In this document: positions 52,192-61,543 of the stretch, piece after piece
How positions within the stretch are numbered: position 1 is the first letter of the stretch
Layout of the letters: every line of letters starts with the position of its first letter
From: Pontibacillus litoralis JSM 072002
GTDB taxonomy: Bacteria > Bacillota > Bacilli > Bacillales > BH030062
Reading direction: 5' to 3'
NCBI RefSeq assembly: GCF_000775615.1
Contig: NZ_AVPG01000007.1
Coordinates: 1-64,000, forward strand
Length of the DNA stretch: 64,000 bases
Notes under the pieces: generated by a model
The model's input: only the letters and a program-made list of their open reading frames with translations
What the model was told of the DNA's origin: nothing
Databases searched by the model: none
Program-made: the position numbers and the translations under genes

Positions 52192-53106
52192 ATGGAAATC
52201 GTACCGAATCATAATCAAACACAAACGTCGGCAACAAAGCCTCAGAAGAGTATGTCACCTTGGGCAATTGCAAGAAGGAAATTCTTCAAAAATAAGTTAG
52301 CGGTTATAAGTTTAATTTACTTAACTGCTATTGCGGTGCTTTCTTTATTGGCTCCTTATATTACAACAGCTGATGTTACGAAGGTCAATATTGGAGATAT
52401 GTCTTTGCCACCTTCATCAGAGCATTGGTTAGGAACAGATACGAGCGGGAGAGATGTATTTACTAGGTTGTTATATGGTGGAAGAGTTTCCTTATTAGTA
52501 GGTGTAACGTGTACAACGTTCATACTAATAATAGGGACCATTATTGGCTCTGTAGCAGGCTATTTCGGTGGATGGGTTGATAATGTGTTAATGCGGTTTA
52601 CAGACTTTATGCTTAATTTTCCATTTTTAGTGTTTGTAATCGTTTTGAATGCCGTATTATTCGGTGTCATCTCTGGCGTGTGGTTGCTCATTTTCGTAAT
52701 TAGCATGCTCGGCTGGGGAGGAGTTGCCCGTCTTGTTCGAAGTAAGATACTGTCTGAGAAAGAAAACGAATACATCCTTGCAGCTATTTCTGTTGGTGGT
52801 AAACCTTACAAAATTATAGGGAAGCACTTGTTACCGAACGTACTAACAACTGTCATTGTCCAAGCAACAATTTTATTTGCTGGAATGATTGTAGCTGAAT
52901 CAGCACTTAGCTATTTAGGTTTCGGTGTGCCTCAAGAAGTGCCAAGCTGGGGGAACATGTTATCTGCTTCTCAACAACCAGAAGTATTGCAAAACATGCC
53001 TTGGATATGGATGCCTCCAGCCCTTGTGTTAATACTTACTATTTTATCGATTAATTTCATAGGAGAAGGGATTAAAGATGCCCTTAATCCAAAATCATTT
53101 CGTTAG
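52192..53106 (+). CDS. oppC: Oligopeptide ABC permease, OppC/DppC type
   Basis: This 304-residue permease has an N-terminal helix and WLGTDTSGRDVFTRLLYGGR, the hallmark of OppC/DppC proteins. A late docking loop ILAAISVGGKPYKIIGKHLL is present. The ATG at 52192 lies after GGGGTG; a GTG at 52186 is in the same frame but too close. It is the last gene of the operon, with a terminator directly after. Confidence 0.93.
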   Translation: MEIVPNHNQTQTSATKPQKSMSPWAIARRKFFKNKLAVISLIYLTAIAVLSLLAPYITTADVTKVNIGDMSLPPSSEHWLGTDTSGRDVFTRLLYGGRVSLLVGVTCTTFILIIGTIIGSVAGYFGGWVDNVLMRFTDFMLNFPFLVFVIVLNAVLFGVISGVWLLIFVISMLGWGGVARLVRSKILSEKENEYILAAISVGGKPYKIIGKHLLPNVLTTVIVQATILFAGMIVAESALSYLGFGVPQEVPSWGNMLSASQQPEVLQNMPWIWMPPALVLILTILSINFIGEGIKDALNPKSFR

Positions 53107-53136
53107 CCCTCCATCTAAATAATGGTGGGTTTTTTA
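53107..53136 (+). terminator. Terminator of the opp operon
   Basis: CCCTCCAT and ATGGTGGG pair, with a bulge, and are followed by a six-base T-run, immediately after the oppC stop. Confidence 0.8.
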
Positions 53137-53150
53137 TGTGTGTAAATAAA

Positions 53151-53186
53151 CAACGACATTTCACGAAAAGTGTGGAAATGCCGTTG
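53151..53186 (-). terminator. Hairpin after yueI
   Basis: CAACGACATTTC (53151-53162) pairs with GAAATGCCGTTG (53175-53186), with one mismatch, just beyond the minus-strand yueI stop. Confidence 0.6.
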
Positions 53187-53197
53187 TTCTGATTATG

Positions 53198-53635
53198 TTA
53201 TTGGAACCAATTTTTTATTCGCGTAATAAAGTTAGCTTTCTTATCCTCTTTTTGAACTTCACGTGTTTCTTCTTCTACAAATATCTCCTCGATATCTACA
53301 GCGTGATCATACGTTAGTACAGCTCCTAAATCGGATTGTGCATCTTGATTCATCACGACTGTATAAGGAATATTATATTGATTGGCTAAAGCTTTCTCTT
53401 CTTTCATAAAGCGTGAAGAAACTTCTCCATTTAGTAAAAGCTTCGTGTCTGGGTGTTGCCGCATCGCATTGGCTAATTGATTTAATGCGTTGTCTTGCAT
53501 GAGCTGTCCTTTTGTAAGAACTATCACAACGCGTTCTCGCAAAGTTCCTAGAAAACGTTTTCGTTCAGCTGGTTTTATTTCCTTTTTGCCATGAATGCCT
53601 TCTTGTAATATATCATCTATTTGTTTATTCGACAT
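53198..53635 (-). CDS. yueI: YueI-family protein (DUF1694)
   Basis: This 145-residue cytosolic protein matches the Bacillus YueI family in length and in the segments FLGTLRERVVIVLTKGQLM and GEVSSRFMKEEKALANQYNI. An acidic EEIFVEEETREVQKEDKK stretch and a basic end follow. The function is unknown, although the fold resembles tRNA-binding ribosomal L7Ae-like proteins in my recollection. It lies about 17-70 bp behind the YqcI/YcgG-like gene on the same strand. Confidence 0.8.
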   Translation of the reverse strand: MSNKQIDDILQEGIHGKKEIKPAERKRFLGTLRERVVIVLTKGQLMQDNALNQLANAMRQHPDTKLLLNGEVSSRFMKEEKALANQYNIPYTVVMNQDAQSDLGAVLTYDHAVDIEEIFVEEETREVQKEDKKANFITRIKNWFQ

Positions 53636-53651
53636 GGGTTGTTCCTCGCTT

Positions 53652-54207
53652 TTACAATGATTGGTCTATATTTAGTGTATCGATTTCATATGATTGATGC
53701 AACGTTTCAAGTGTCTGTTGGTTTAAATACAATGATAAAGGCAAAGTACGTTGGTGCACTGCACACTACATTCATTGCAACACCTTTATAGAAAAATTCA
53801 CACCAATAATCACAAAAAGAGAAATCGTGATCAAGAGGCCACTCGATATCATTAAATGTTGTTAATTGGGTTAAGACGTTTTTAAACATCACTTCATATG
53901 TGTAGGTGTACTGTAAAGTTGGTTGAAAAAAAGCTATTAGAGCAGTGTGATCACCATAGCGATGATGTTGTTGTACAAAGGACGTCAGCTTGTTTGCTAA
54001 CTGCTGGATATGATTCTGACGAGAAATAGAATCAATGAACACAAAGCGCGTTTGACGACGTTTGATACCATCTAAGTTTAACAGATATGGAAATGGATTG
54101 TTGCCGGATAACATATCTGTTGCAAATTGTTCAAAAACATCATAGCCCCATGTTGGCATTTTTCTTGGGAGGGAAGTTTCGGCAAGATGCTTTATTCGCG
54201 ATTCCAT
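53652..54207 (-). pseudogene. YqcI/YcgG-like protein with probable late frameshift
   Basis: The main frame (54207 to 53707, 166 codons) resembles the YqcI/YcgG family, with NPFPYLLNLDGIKRRQTRFV near residue 39, then LIAFFQPTLQYTYTYEVMFK and a late GVAMNVVCSAPTYFAF. It ends abruptly at FKPTDT. A neighbouring frame continues from the same point as QQTLETLHQSYEIDTLNIDQ to a stop at 53652, which would complete the C-terminus after a one-base shift at about 53712-53722. Members are commonly over 200 residues, so part of the middle is also short. Function unknown. The ATG at 54207 is preceded by a GGGGG-rich site. Confidence 0.5.
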
Positions 54208-54353
54208 AAGCACATTCCCCCATTTCTATTACTCGACAATTTAGTTTATGATGCCAAACAAGCAAATATGTTACTTTTCCTTTGTGACAATGAGTAAAGA
54301 TGTGCATGTTGGTTAAAGATAACAGTGATAAATATAGAAGGAGTGATGGATGG

Positions 54354-54983
54354 ATGAGGAAGTTCATCGGATTATTAGCAGCATTGCTTGCTTGTTTTAG
54401 TATGGCTATTATATCACCTACGCCTACACATGCTCAACAAAAGGACACTTATACAGTAAAAAGAGGAGATACACTTTGGATTATTTCGCAAAAGTATCAA
54501 ATAGGATTATCAGAAATTATTCAGGCCAACCCTCAGTTTGATAATCCCGATTTAATCTATCCAGGTGATAAAGTTACCGTCCCATTAAAAAGAGCTCTAA
54601 AATCTATTGAACAAGAAGTCATTCGCCTCACAAATGCAGAACGCGCTAAATATGGCTTACCGGCATTAAGAGGCAATTGGGAATTATCAAGAGTAGCTCG
54701 TTATAAATCTCGAGACATGCGAGATAATAATTACTTTTCCCATACTTCCCCTGTTTACGGATCCCCTTTTCAAATGATGAGAAATTTTAATATTTCTTAT
54801 GAGAAGGCAGCTGAGAATATTGCAGCTGGACAAACGTCCCCTCAACAAGTAGTTCAAGGTTGGATGGATAGTTCAGGTCACCGAAAAAACATATTAGACA
54901 AAAATGTAACTCATATTGGCGTAGGGTATGCTAAAGGCGGTAGCTATGGTCACTATTGGACACAGATGTTTCTAAAGAAATAG
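54354..54983 (+). CDS. Secreted LysM-CAP domain protein (YkwD/SafA-like)
   Basis: This 209-residue exported protein has a signal peptide to about residue 28 (THAQ). One LysM domain at about 32-78 (YTVKRGDTLWIISQKYQIGL) binds peptidoglycan. A CAP/SCP domain at about 90-209 contains TNAERAKYGLPALRGNWELS, ENIAAGQTSP and HRKNILDKNVTHIGVGYAKG. Such proteins are common on vegetative and spore surfaces of Bacillaceae. The ATG at 54354 is the start that fits the signal peptide, 10 nt after AAGGAG. The gene is monocistronic, ending in a clear terminator. Confidence 0.9.
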   Translation: MRKFIGLLAALLACFSMAIISPTPTHAQQKDTYTVKRGDTLWIISQKYQIGLSEIIQANPQFDNPDLIYPGDKVTVPLKRALKSIEQEVIRLTNAERAKYGLPALRGNWELSRVARYKSRDMRDNNYFSHTSPVYGSPFQMMRNFNISYEKAAENIAAGQTSPQQVVQGWMDSSGHRKNILDKNVTHIGVGYAKGGSYGHYWTQMFLKK

Positions 54984-54990
54984 AAATGGG

Positions 54991-55020
54991 AAAAGTCAGC
55001 TACCGCAAGCTGACTTTTTT
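54991..55020 (+). terminator. Terminator of the LysM-CAP gene
   Basis: Perfect 11-bp arms AAAAGTCAGCT and AGCTGACTTTT continue into a T-run. Confidence 0.88.
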
Positions 55021-55134
55021 CAACAAATGGGTGATTGTTATCAAATTATACAGGGTACTGGTAACTACGGGGATTATTTTATCGAAAACTGTCACTTTAG
55101 CGCAAATTAAGAGGACTTTTGGATAATTTTTCAC

Positions 55135-55163
55135 TTGCAAGACGTCTGACAACTTGATACAAT
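55135..55163 (+). promoter_or_regulatory. Promoter of the nucleoside transporter with operator-like spacer
   Basis: TTGCAA (55135-55140), a 17-bp spacer and TACAAT (55158-55163) lie about 75 bp before the start codon. The spacer contains GACGTCTGACAAC, which resembles GntR-family operator half-sites. The regulator is not identified. Confidence 0.5.
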
Positions 55164-55237
55164 TCATCATGAAATAGTTGAAAGCATTTTCATGATTAAG
55201 GTGTAGGAGCTTTATTACTAAGGGAGGCGTATTATAC

Positions 55238-56449
55238 GTGGATATTCTATTTGGGATAATAGCTATTGCTCTCGTTTTAGCTATAGCCTTTATGATGTCG
55301 AATGATCGAAAGAATATTAATTATATTGGTATAGGGGTAATGTTGTTATTCCAATTAGCGACGACAGCATTCTTCTTTAATACGAGTATTGGTCAAAGCA
55401 TTATAAAAGCCATATCCAACATGTTTAATAAATTAATTGAATTTGGTCAAGAGGGTGTCTCTTTCGTTACGGGAGGAATTGCAAGAGAGGCTATGACGGA
55501 TGGATCATCGGCTTCTGTATTTTTCTTAGATGTATTATTAATTATTATTTTCTTTGCGACACTTTTATCTGTTCTTACTTATTTGCGAATCTTACCGATT
55601 ATCATTAAATATATCGGAGCATTTATATCCAAAATTACGGGCTTACCTAAAGTTGAATCCTTCAATGCGGTTAACAGTATGTTCTTTGGACAGTCGGAAG
55701 CATTGTTGGCGATTAAGTCTCAATTCCACCATTTGAGTGAAAATCGCTTGTATATAGTAAGTGCTTCCGCAATGGGGTCTGTTTCCGCATCTATTGTCGG
55801 TGCTTACTTAGGAATGTTACCAGAGCAATACGTACTTGTCGCTATTCCATTAAATATGTTCAGTGCGCTCATTATTGCGTCGATGATTGCTCCTGTAAAA
55901 GTGAAGGCAGAGGAAGATCGTGTAGATATTAAAAATGTATCTGGAGCGAATAGTTTCTTTGAAGCAATGGGGAATGGAGCATTAGATGGTGGAAGAATTG
56001 CACTAATTGTAGCAGCGATGTTGATTGCTTTTATCGCTTCTTTAAACTTGGTAAATGCAATCATTCAGTCTATATTTGCTGGATTAACGTTACAGACGAT
56101 TTTAGGATATATTCTTGCTCCAATTGCATTTTTAATGGGTGTACCAGGCGATGAATTGATTCAAGCAGGAAGTTTGATGGGAACGAAGATTGTAACGAAC
56201 GAATTTGTTGCAATGTTAGAGTTGCAATCCATGGTTCAAGATGCGACCTTATCTGATAAGACGATTGGCATCATTTCCGTGTTCTTAACGAGCTTTGCTA
56301 ACTTTTCGTCTATCGGAATTATTGCTGGTACAGTACAAGGAATCGACTCAAAAAAAGGGGCTCAAGTGTCTAGGTTTGGTATGAAATTATTAGTTGGTGC
56401 AACGTTAGGTTCTATTTTGTCTGCAACGATTGCAGGTTTATTCTTATAA
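55238..56449 (+). CDS. nupC: Nucleoside transporter, CNT/NupC family
   Basis: This 403-residue concentrative nucleoside symporter has about ten helices. The core motifs SMFFGQSEALLAIKSQFHHL and the later GVPGDELIQAGSLMGTKIVT and FLTSFANFSSIGIIAG correspond to the CNT substrate and sodium/proton sites. It starts at GTG after AGGGAGG. Single gene with promoter and terminator of its own. Confidence 0.93.
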   Translation: MDILFGIIAIALVLAIAFMMSNDRKNINYIGIGVMLLFQLATTAFFFNTSIGQSIIKAISNMFNKLIEFGQEGVSFVTGGIAREAMTDGSSASVFFLDVLLIIIFFATLLSVLTYLRILPIIIKYIGAFISKITGLPKVESFNAVNSMFFGQSEALLAIKSQFHHLSENRLYIVSASAMGSVSASIVGAYLGMLPEQYVLVAIPLNMFSALIIASMIAPVKVKAEEDRVDIKNVSGANSFFEAMGNGALDGGRIALIVAAMLIAFIASLNLVNAIIQSIFAGLTLQTILGYILAPIAFLMGVPGDELIQAGSLMGTKIVTNEFVAMLELQSMVQDATLSDKTIGIISVFLTSFANFSSIGIIAGTVQGIDSKKGAQVSRFGMKLLVGATLGSILSATIAGLFL

Positions 56450-56458
56450 GAAATCATT

Positions 56459-56495
56459 AGCTGGCATGTGTAATAAATGCATGCCAGCTTTTTTG
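56459..56495. terminator. Terminator between nupC and the MATE gene
   Basis: Perfect 10-bp arms AGCTGGCATG and CATGCCAGCT are followed by a T-run on the plus strand, 10 bp after the nupC stop. Confidence 0.85.
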
Positions 56496-56560
56496 CAAGG
56501 AAAAATATAGTGTCTTTTCTGCAACATTTCCTGGGGAATAATATGGGTGCATTCGACATG

Positions 56561-57922
56561 CTAATACTCGACAACTTGTGCACGTGCATTTCGTTGTACG
56601 ATGCGTAAGCGAATAAATAGTAAGATTGCTCCAGCGGCTAAGCCGGTAATTAATCCTATCCAATACCCAAAAGGGCCAAAGGAAGTGAAATTAGCCAAGA
56701 CATATCCACTTGGAAGACCGATGATCCAGTAAGATATAAGAGCGACGATTAGAGTGATGTTCACATCTTTATATCCTCGTAGTGCACCTTGAATCGGAGC
56801 GGCAACACCGTCCGATAATTGGAAGAAAATAGCGAACACTAAAAAGTGCTTTGTTAGCTCAATTACTTGTGTTTCCGTACTATATAATCGAGCGACAGGT
56901 TCATTAAAGATATAAATAATACAACCACATACGATTGACAGAAGAACAGCAACTGTTATGCCCATGTAGCTGTATTGCTTGGCATCTTTCATACGTTTTG
57001 CTCCTGTTTCAAAGCCAACAGCAATGGTTAAAGCCATCGATATACTAAGTGGGATCATATATAGAAATGAAGCAAAATTCATCGCAGCTTGGTGAGCGGC
57101 AATCGTAATTGTACTGTAGCTACTCATTAGTATGGTGACAGCGGCAAATATGCTAACTTCAAAGAAAATGGCAAACCCAATTGGTACACCTATCTTCATT
57201 TGTTCCCACCATGCCTGTAATGAAGGTTTTTCTATTTTCCCCCAAATTTGGTGGATTGAAAAAGGTCGCACTCGCCAGACGATGATGACAGCTACTGTGC
57301 AAGTAAACCAATAGGTAATGGAAGATGCAATTCCTGCCCCAATACCACCTAGTTGAGGCGCTCCCCACTTGCCAAAGATAAATATATAATTAAAAATAAT
57401 ATTAATCGGCAAAGCGGCAAGAGTAATAATCATTGTTATTCGAGTTTGCCCTAATGCATCAATAAAACATCTCAATGCATTGTAAATAAATAAAGGGATA
57501 ATGCCTGTGACTAGTGCTACTAAATAAAACGTTGCGGTATGACGAACTTCTGGTTCTAGTGCCATTTGATTGAGTATCGGATTTAATACGAAAGCCCCAA
57601 TCGTCACGATAGATATAGCCAAGATGACAGCTAAATAGATGCCTTGACGTACAGCAGAAGCAATTCTTTCTTTTTTATTTGCGCCGATTAATTGTGCTAC
57701 TATAGGTGATAAGGCAAGTAGAATACCGTTTACACCAGTGAAGATGGGAACCCATAAGCTAGAACCAATGGCGACACCTGCTAAATCACTTGCGCCAGCC
57801 TGCCCAGACATAATCGTGTCAAAGAAATTCATCGCATACATACCTAACTGTGTAATGAGAATAGGAAATAAAATGCGTAGTAGTAATTTTGTTTTTTCGG
57901 ATAGTGTATTGGTTTGAAACAT
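56561..57922 (-). CDS. MATE family efflux transporter
   Basis: This 453-residue pump has twelve predicted helices in two six-helix bundles. The N-terminal QLGMYAMNFFDTIMSGQAGA with helix-1/2 Asp and the repeat-like second half (GFAIFFEVSIFAAVTILMSS) fit NorM-type proteins that export cationic drugs using sodium or protons. AAGGAAGAG precedes the ATG. It diverges from murG, with about 110 bp between start codons. Substrates are unknown. Confidence 0.93.
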   Translation of the reverse strand: MFQTNTLSEKTKLLLRILFPILITQLGMYAMNFFDTIMSGQAGASDLAGVAIGSSLWVPIFTGVNGILLALSPIVAQLIGANKKERIASAVRQGIYLAVILAISIVTIGAFVLNPILNQMALEPEVRHTATFYLVALVTGIIPLFIYNALRCFIDALGQTRITMIITLAALPINIIFNYIFIFGKWGAPQLGGIGAGIASSITYWFTCTVAVIIVWRVRPFSIHQIWGKIEKPSLQAWWEQMKIGVPIGFAIFFEVSIFAAVTILMSSYSTITIAAHQAAMNFASFLYMIPLSISMALTIAVGFETGAKRMKDAKQYSYMGITVAVLLSIVCGCIIYIFNEPVARLYSTETQVIELTKHFLVFAIFFQLSDGVAAPIQGALRGYKDVNITLIVALISYWIIGLPSGYVLANFTSFGPFGYWIGLITGLAAGAILLFIRLRIVQRNARAQVVEY

Positions 57923-58031
57923 ATAGCTCTTCCTTTTTCTTATTTGTTCTTATACTATGTAAGAGGATTATAGCACACAATGTTTCCAATTGGATGGGGA
58001 ATGGAGTTTTACAATAGAAAGGAAGTTAAAT

Positions 58032-59096
58032 ATGAAAGCGAATAGGATTTTATTTACCGGTGGAGGTACAGCTGGTCACGTTATTGTTAATCTTGCCCTG
58101 ATTCCTGTATTTCAAAGAGAGGGATGGGAAATAGATTACATCGGTTCACATAATGGAATAGAAAGAGAATTAGTAGAAGGTATAGAAGGAGTTACCTATT
58201 ATCCAATCTCAACAGGAAAGTTAAGAAGGTATTACTCAAAAGAGAACTTCAAAGATCCATTCCGAGTTTTAAAAGGAATTGGGCAAGCTCATTCGATTAT
58301 ACGAAAGCGTAAGCCGCATGTTATTTTCTCTAAAGGCGGGTTTGTATCTGTGCCGGTTGTAGTAGCGGCGAAGATGAACCGCGTTCCAGCTATTATTCAT
58401 GAATCTGATTATACGCCAGGATTAGCGAACAAATTAGCGATGCGCTTTGCTAAGAAAGTGTTAACTACTTTCCCAGAAACGAATAAGTATATTAAGGAAG
58501 GGAAAGCAGAATATATTGGTGCGGTCGTACGTGATGAGTTATTTACTGGAAATGCACAAAAAGGATTGTCCATGACGAATTTCACAAAGTCCAAACCAGT
58601 AATCTTAGTAATGGGTGGTAGCTCAGGATCAAAGAAAATGAATGATGCGATACGGGATAATTTAGATGAATTATTACAAACGTATCAAATCATTCATTTG
58701 TGCGGACAAGGGAATAAAGAAGAATCACTTAATCGCCCGGGTTATGTTCAATTTGAATATGTAAAAGAAGAATTAACCGATTTAATTGCTATGACTGATT
58801 ACGTCGTATCAAGAGCTGGCTCTAATTCTATTTTTGAATTTCTCGCTTTACGTAAGCCAATGCTATTGATTCCTCTTTCCCGCAATGCTAGTCGTGGGGA
58901 TCAGATTCTTAATGCCGACTCTTTTGCTAAGCAAGGGTATGCGAGAAAGTTAGAGGAAGAAGAATTAACAAGTACACGTTTTTTACATGAAATAGAGGAG
59001 CTTGTAGCGAATCAAGATACGATGCTTAAGCACATGGAGCAATATAAAAGTGAACGAGCCAAGGATAAGATTATTGAAATCATTAAAAAAGCGTGA
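58032..59096 (+). CDS. murG: MurG-type UDP-GlcNAc:lipid I N-acetylglucosaminyltransferase
   Basis: This 354-residue GT28-family enzyme makes lipid II at the inner face of the membrane. It has the Gly-rich [18 protein letters not shown] start, the [20 protein letters not shown] motif and a C-terminal [20 protein letters not shown] sugar-nucleotide site. The ATG at 58032 follows AAAGGAAG. It stands outside a division/cell-wall cluster, so it may be a second copy beside the one usual in the dcw cluster; this cannot be tested within the window. Confidence 0.9.
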   Translation: MKANRILFTGGGTAGHVIVNLALIPVFQREGWEIDYIGSHNGIERELVEGIEGVTYYPISTGKLRRYYSKENFKDPFRVLKGIGQAHSIIRKRKPHVIFSKGGFVSVPVVVAAKMNRVPAIIHESDYTPGLANKLAMRFAKKVLTTFPETNKYIKEGKAEYIGAVVRDELFTGNAQKGLSMTNFTKSKPVILVMGGSSGSKKMNDAIRDNLDELLQTYQIIHLCGQGNKEESLNRPGYVQFEYVKEELTDLIAMTDYVVSRAGSNSIFEFLALRKPMLLIPLSRNASRGDQILNADSFAKQGYARKLEEEELTSTRFLHEIEELVANQDTMLKHMEQYKSERAKDKIIEIIKKA

Positions 59097-59120
59097 TGGA
59101 GCCTTTCATCTCGCTTTTTT
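59085..59120 (+). terminator. Terminator of murG
   Basis: AAAAAAGCG..ATG (59085-59097) pairs with CAT..CGCTTTTTT (59107-59120). The left arm overlaps the last codons of the gene. Confidence 0.75.
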
Positions 59121-59212
59121 AATGATTATTTATATGATAAAGTAGTAATGTTGCTTTGATTACCGCATGTAAACTCGTCATTCAACTGAAAAATGGAAAG
59201 GGGAATGACAAG

Positions 59213-61474
59213 ATGAGAAACCACCCAGATTATATGCAGGAAGAAGAACGTTTAATCTTTACGAAAGTTTATATGGATACCGTTATCCATGCGCAACAAT
59301 TGGATCAACAAGCGTTGCAAAAGCGACAAACAGAAACGGTAGAAGCGTTAGAGTTCCAAGATAGTAGTTTGAAGTACCAAGAAATGTTGACCCATTCAAA
59401 CTTTATGAGAATGTCGAAGCAACAGCTAGAAAACCTCATAAGACTTCGAAAAAAACCGTATTTCGCCCGCATTGATTATCAACCAAAAGACAAAACAGAC
59501 AAAACAAAAGAAGAAATCTTTTACATTGGGAAAGTTTCGTTATTTGATAGAGAAACGCAGCAACCAGTTATTCTAGATTGGCGTTCGCCGTTAGCTAATG
59601 TGTATTACGAAGGTAGAATTGGTCAAGTGGAATACGAAGCACATGGTGAGATATATGAAGGGTATGTTTCTCTTAAACGTCAGTATTCTATTGAAGACGG
59701 AGAGTTATTAGAGTTTCGTGATATTGATATTACGACGAAGGATGATTTATTACAGCAATCATTGTCGCAAAGTACTGACCATCGTCTTAATGAAATAGTC
59801 GCAACGATTCAAGAGGAACAAAACCGTGTTATTCGTGCTGATTTAAGCAAGCCAATTATTGTTCAAGGGGCGGCTGGTAGCGGGAAGACAACGATTGCCT
59901 TACACCGCGTTTCCTACTTTTTATATTCCCTTCAGCATATTTTTCATCCAGAACAGATGCTCATCTTAGCACCTAATCGGCTTTTTATTAATTATATGAA
60001 AGAAGTGTTGCCAGAATTAGGTGTCGAAAAAGCTCGATCTACGACTTTTGCCGATTATGTGCAGCTTGTGACGCAGCATCCATTCAACGTTCGTTCCCAA
60101 CATGAAACGTTAATGGATATGCTAGAGCGACCGAAAGAGCACCGCAAATTACAAATGGTGGCACAAATTAAGGGAGGTTCATCCTTTCAGCAGGTGCTTG
60201 ATTGCTACATCCAACGATTAGAACAAGCATTTTGTGTAGAGGAAGATTTGAAAATTGCTGATTTTCGTATTAAGAACGGGAAGAAAATAAAGCGTATGTT
60301 TTTGCAAGATTTTACGTACCTTCCTTTTTATCAACGAAAAGAAAAAATACGGCAGATTTTAAGGAAAGATGTTCGCCAAAAGCAAAGACTGTTATTGGAT
60401 AAAATAACACAAAAATATGATGATGCCGTAGAAGATGCAATATATTCCATTCGCGATCAAGACAAACGCAAGAGAAGAGTCACCTTTTTGTTAGAACAAA
60501 AAGAGCTCAAGCTACAACAAATTAAAAAAGAAGCGAAATCAGCCGTTTCTAATTACATGAAGAAATATCCTAACGATTCACTTATTTCTATTTTTAAAAA
60601 TCTGTATCAAAATAATGACACATTTCATGTTGTATTCTCTCCTTTTCTACAAGAGGATAAGCGAACCGTATTGCAACAACATACGAGCCGCGGTTTACGT
60701 CATAACAGAATAGATGCCGAGGATTTAGCGACGTTATTATATTTGCAAGCGATTTTATTTGGAGTACACAATGATTATAAAGCGAAAAAAGTCGTCATAG
60801 ATGAAGCACAGGATTATTCTTATATGGAATTTGTCAGCTTGAAAACAGCGTTAGGTACAGAATTATTTACGATTGTAGGAGACCTGGCACAAGGAATTTA
60901 TCAATATAGAGGGTTATCTTCGTGGGAAGAGTTACTGCATAACGTATTTACGAAGTCCAATTACTTAACGTTGCAGAAAACATACCGAACAACGATGGAA
61001 ATAATGGGAGAGGCCAATGAGATATTACAGCAAATAGATGGTGACCTTCCACAAGCAGAGCCAGTCGTTAGACATGGGGAAGCACCTATCTTCCTTTCCA
61101 TGTTAGAGGAAGGCTGGGCGGAGCGGATAATGCATGTATATGCTTCACTGCAAGAGGAGGGCTTTCGAACCTTTGCGATTATAGGGAAGACGAAACGAGA
61201 ATGTCAGTTAATTTACGAAACGCTACATCCCTTTTTTCCAAAAACGTTGTGCATTCTACAAGAAGGGAAAGAGATGGAGCAAGAAAAGCTCGTTATCTTA
61301 CCTGTATATTTATCGAAAGGGTTAGAGTTCGATTGTGTGTTTCTCATGAATATAAATGAGTGGTATGAGGATAACGAGTTAGATTTAAAACTGCTTTATG
61401 TAGCGATGACAAGGCCGCTTCACCGTTTGTATTACATCGGTATGGACCGGCAAATGTTTATTAATGCGAAATAG
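59213..61474 (+). CDS. helD: HelD-type RNA polymerase-associated UvrD-like ATPase
   Basis: This 753-residue superfamily 1 protein has Walker A VQGAAGSGKTTIALHR near residue 217. The N-terminal coiled-coil arm (about 10-90), the VILDWRSPLANVYYEG motif before the ATPase, VVIDEAQDYSYMEF, and a late LPVYLSKGLEFDCV/YVAMTRPLHRLYY are also present. This layout is that of Bacillus HelD, which removes stalled RNA polymerase from DNA. The ATG at 59213 follows AAAGGGGAA; an upstream in-frame start lacks a site. Monocistronic by spacing. Confidence 0.9.
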   Translation: MRNHPDYMQEEERLIFTKVYMDTVIHAQQLDQQALQKRQTETVEALEFQDSSLKYQEMLTHSNFMRMSKQQLENLIRLRKKPYFARIDYQPKDKTDKTKEEIFYIGKVSLFDRETQQPVILDWRSPLANVYYEGRIGQVEYEAHGEIYEGYVSLKRQYSIEDGELLEFRDIDITTKDDLLQQSLSQSTDHRLNEIVATIQEEQNRVIRADLSKPIIVQGAAGSGKTTIALHRVSYFLYSLQHIFHPEQMLILAPNRLFINYMKEVLPELGVEKARSTTFADYVQLVTQHPFNVRSQHETLMDMLERPKEHRKLQMVAQIKGGSSFQQVLDCYIQRLEQAFCVEEDLKIADFRIKNGKKIKRMFLQDFTYLPFYQRKEKIRQILRKDVRQKQRLLLDKITQKYDDAVEDAIYSIRDQDKRKRRVTFLLEQKELKLQQIKKEAKSAVSNYMKKYPNDSLISIFKNLYQNNDTFHVVFSPFLQEDKRTVLQQHTSRGLRHNRIDAEDLATLLYLQAILFGVHNDYKAKKVVIDEAQDYSYMEFVSLKTALGTELFTIVGDLAQGIYQYRGLSSWEELLHNVFTKSNYLTLQKTYRTTMEIMGEANEILQQIDGDLPQAEPVVRHGEAPIFLSMLEEGWAERIMHVYASLQEEGFRTFAIIGKTKRECQLIYETLHPFFPKTLCILQEGKEMEQEKLVILPVYLSKGLEFDCVFLMNINEWYEDNELDLKLLYVAMTRPLHRLYYIGMDRQMFINAK

Positions 61475-61543
61475 TTGTTAGAACTTCCTTGTTTTCGATA
61501 TGATGTATAATACAGTAAATAATAAAGAGAGGAGCATTACAGG

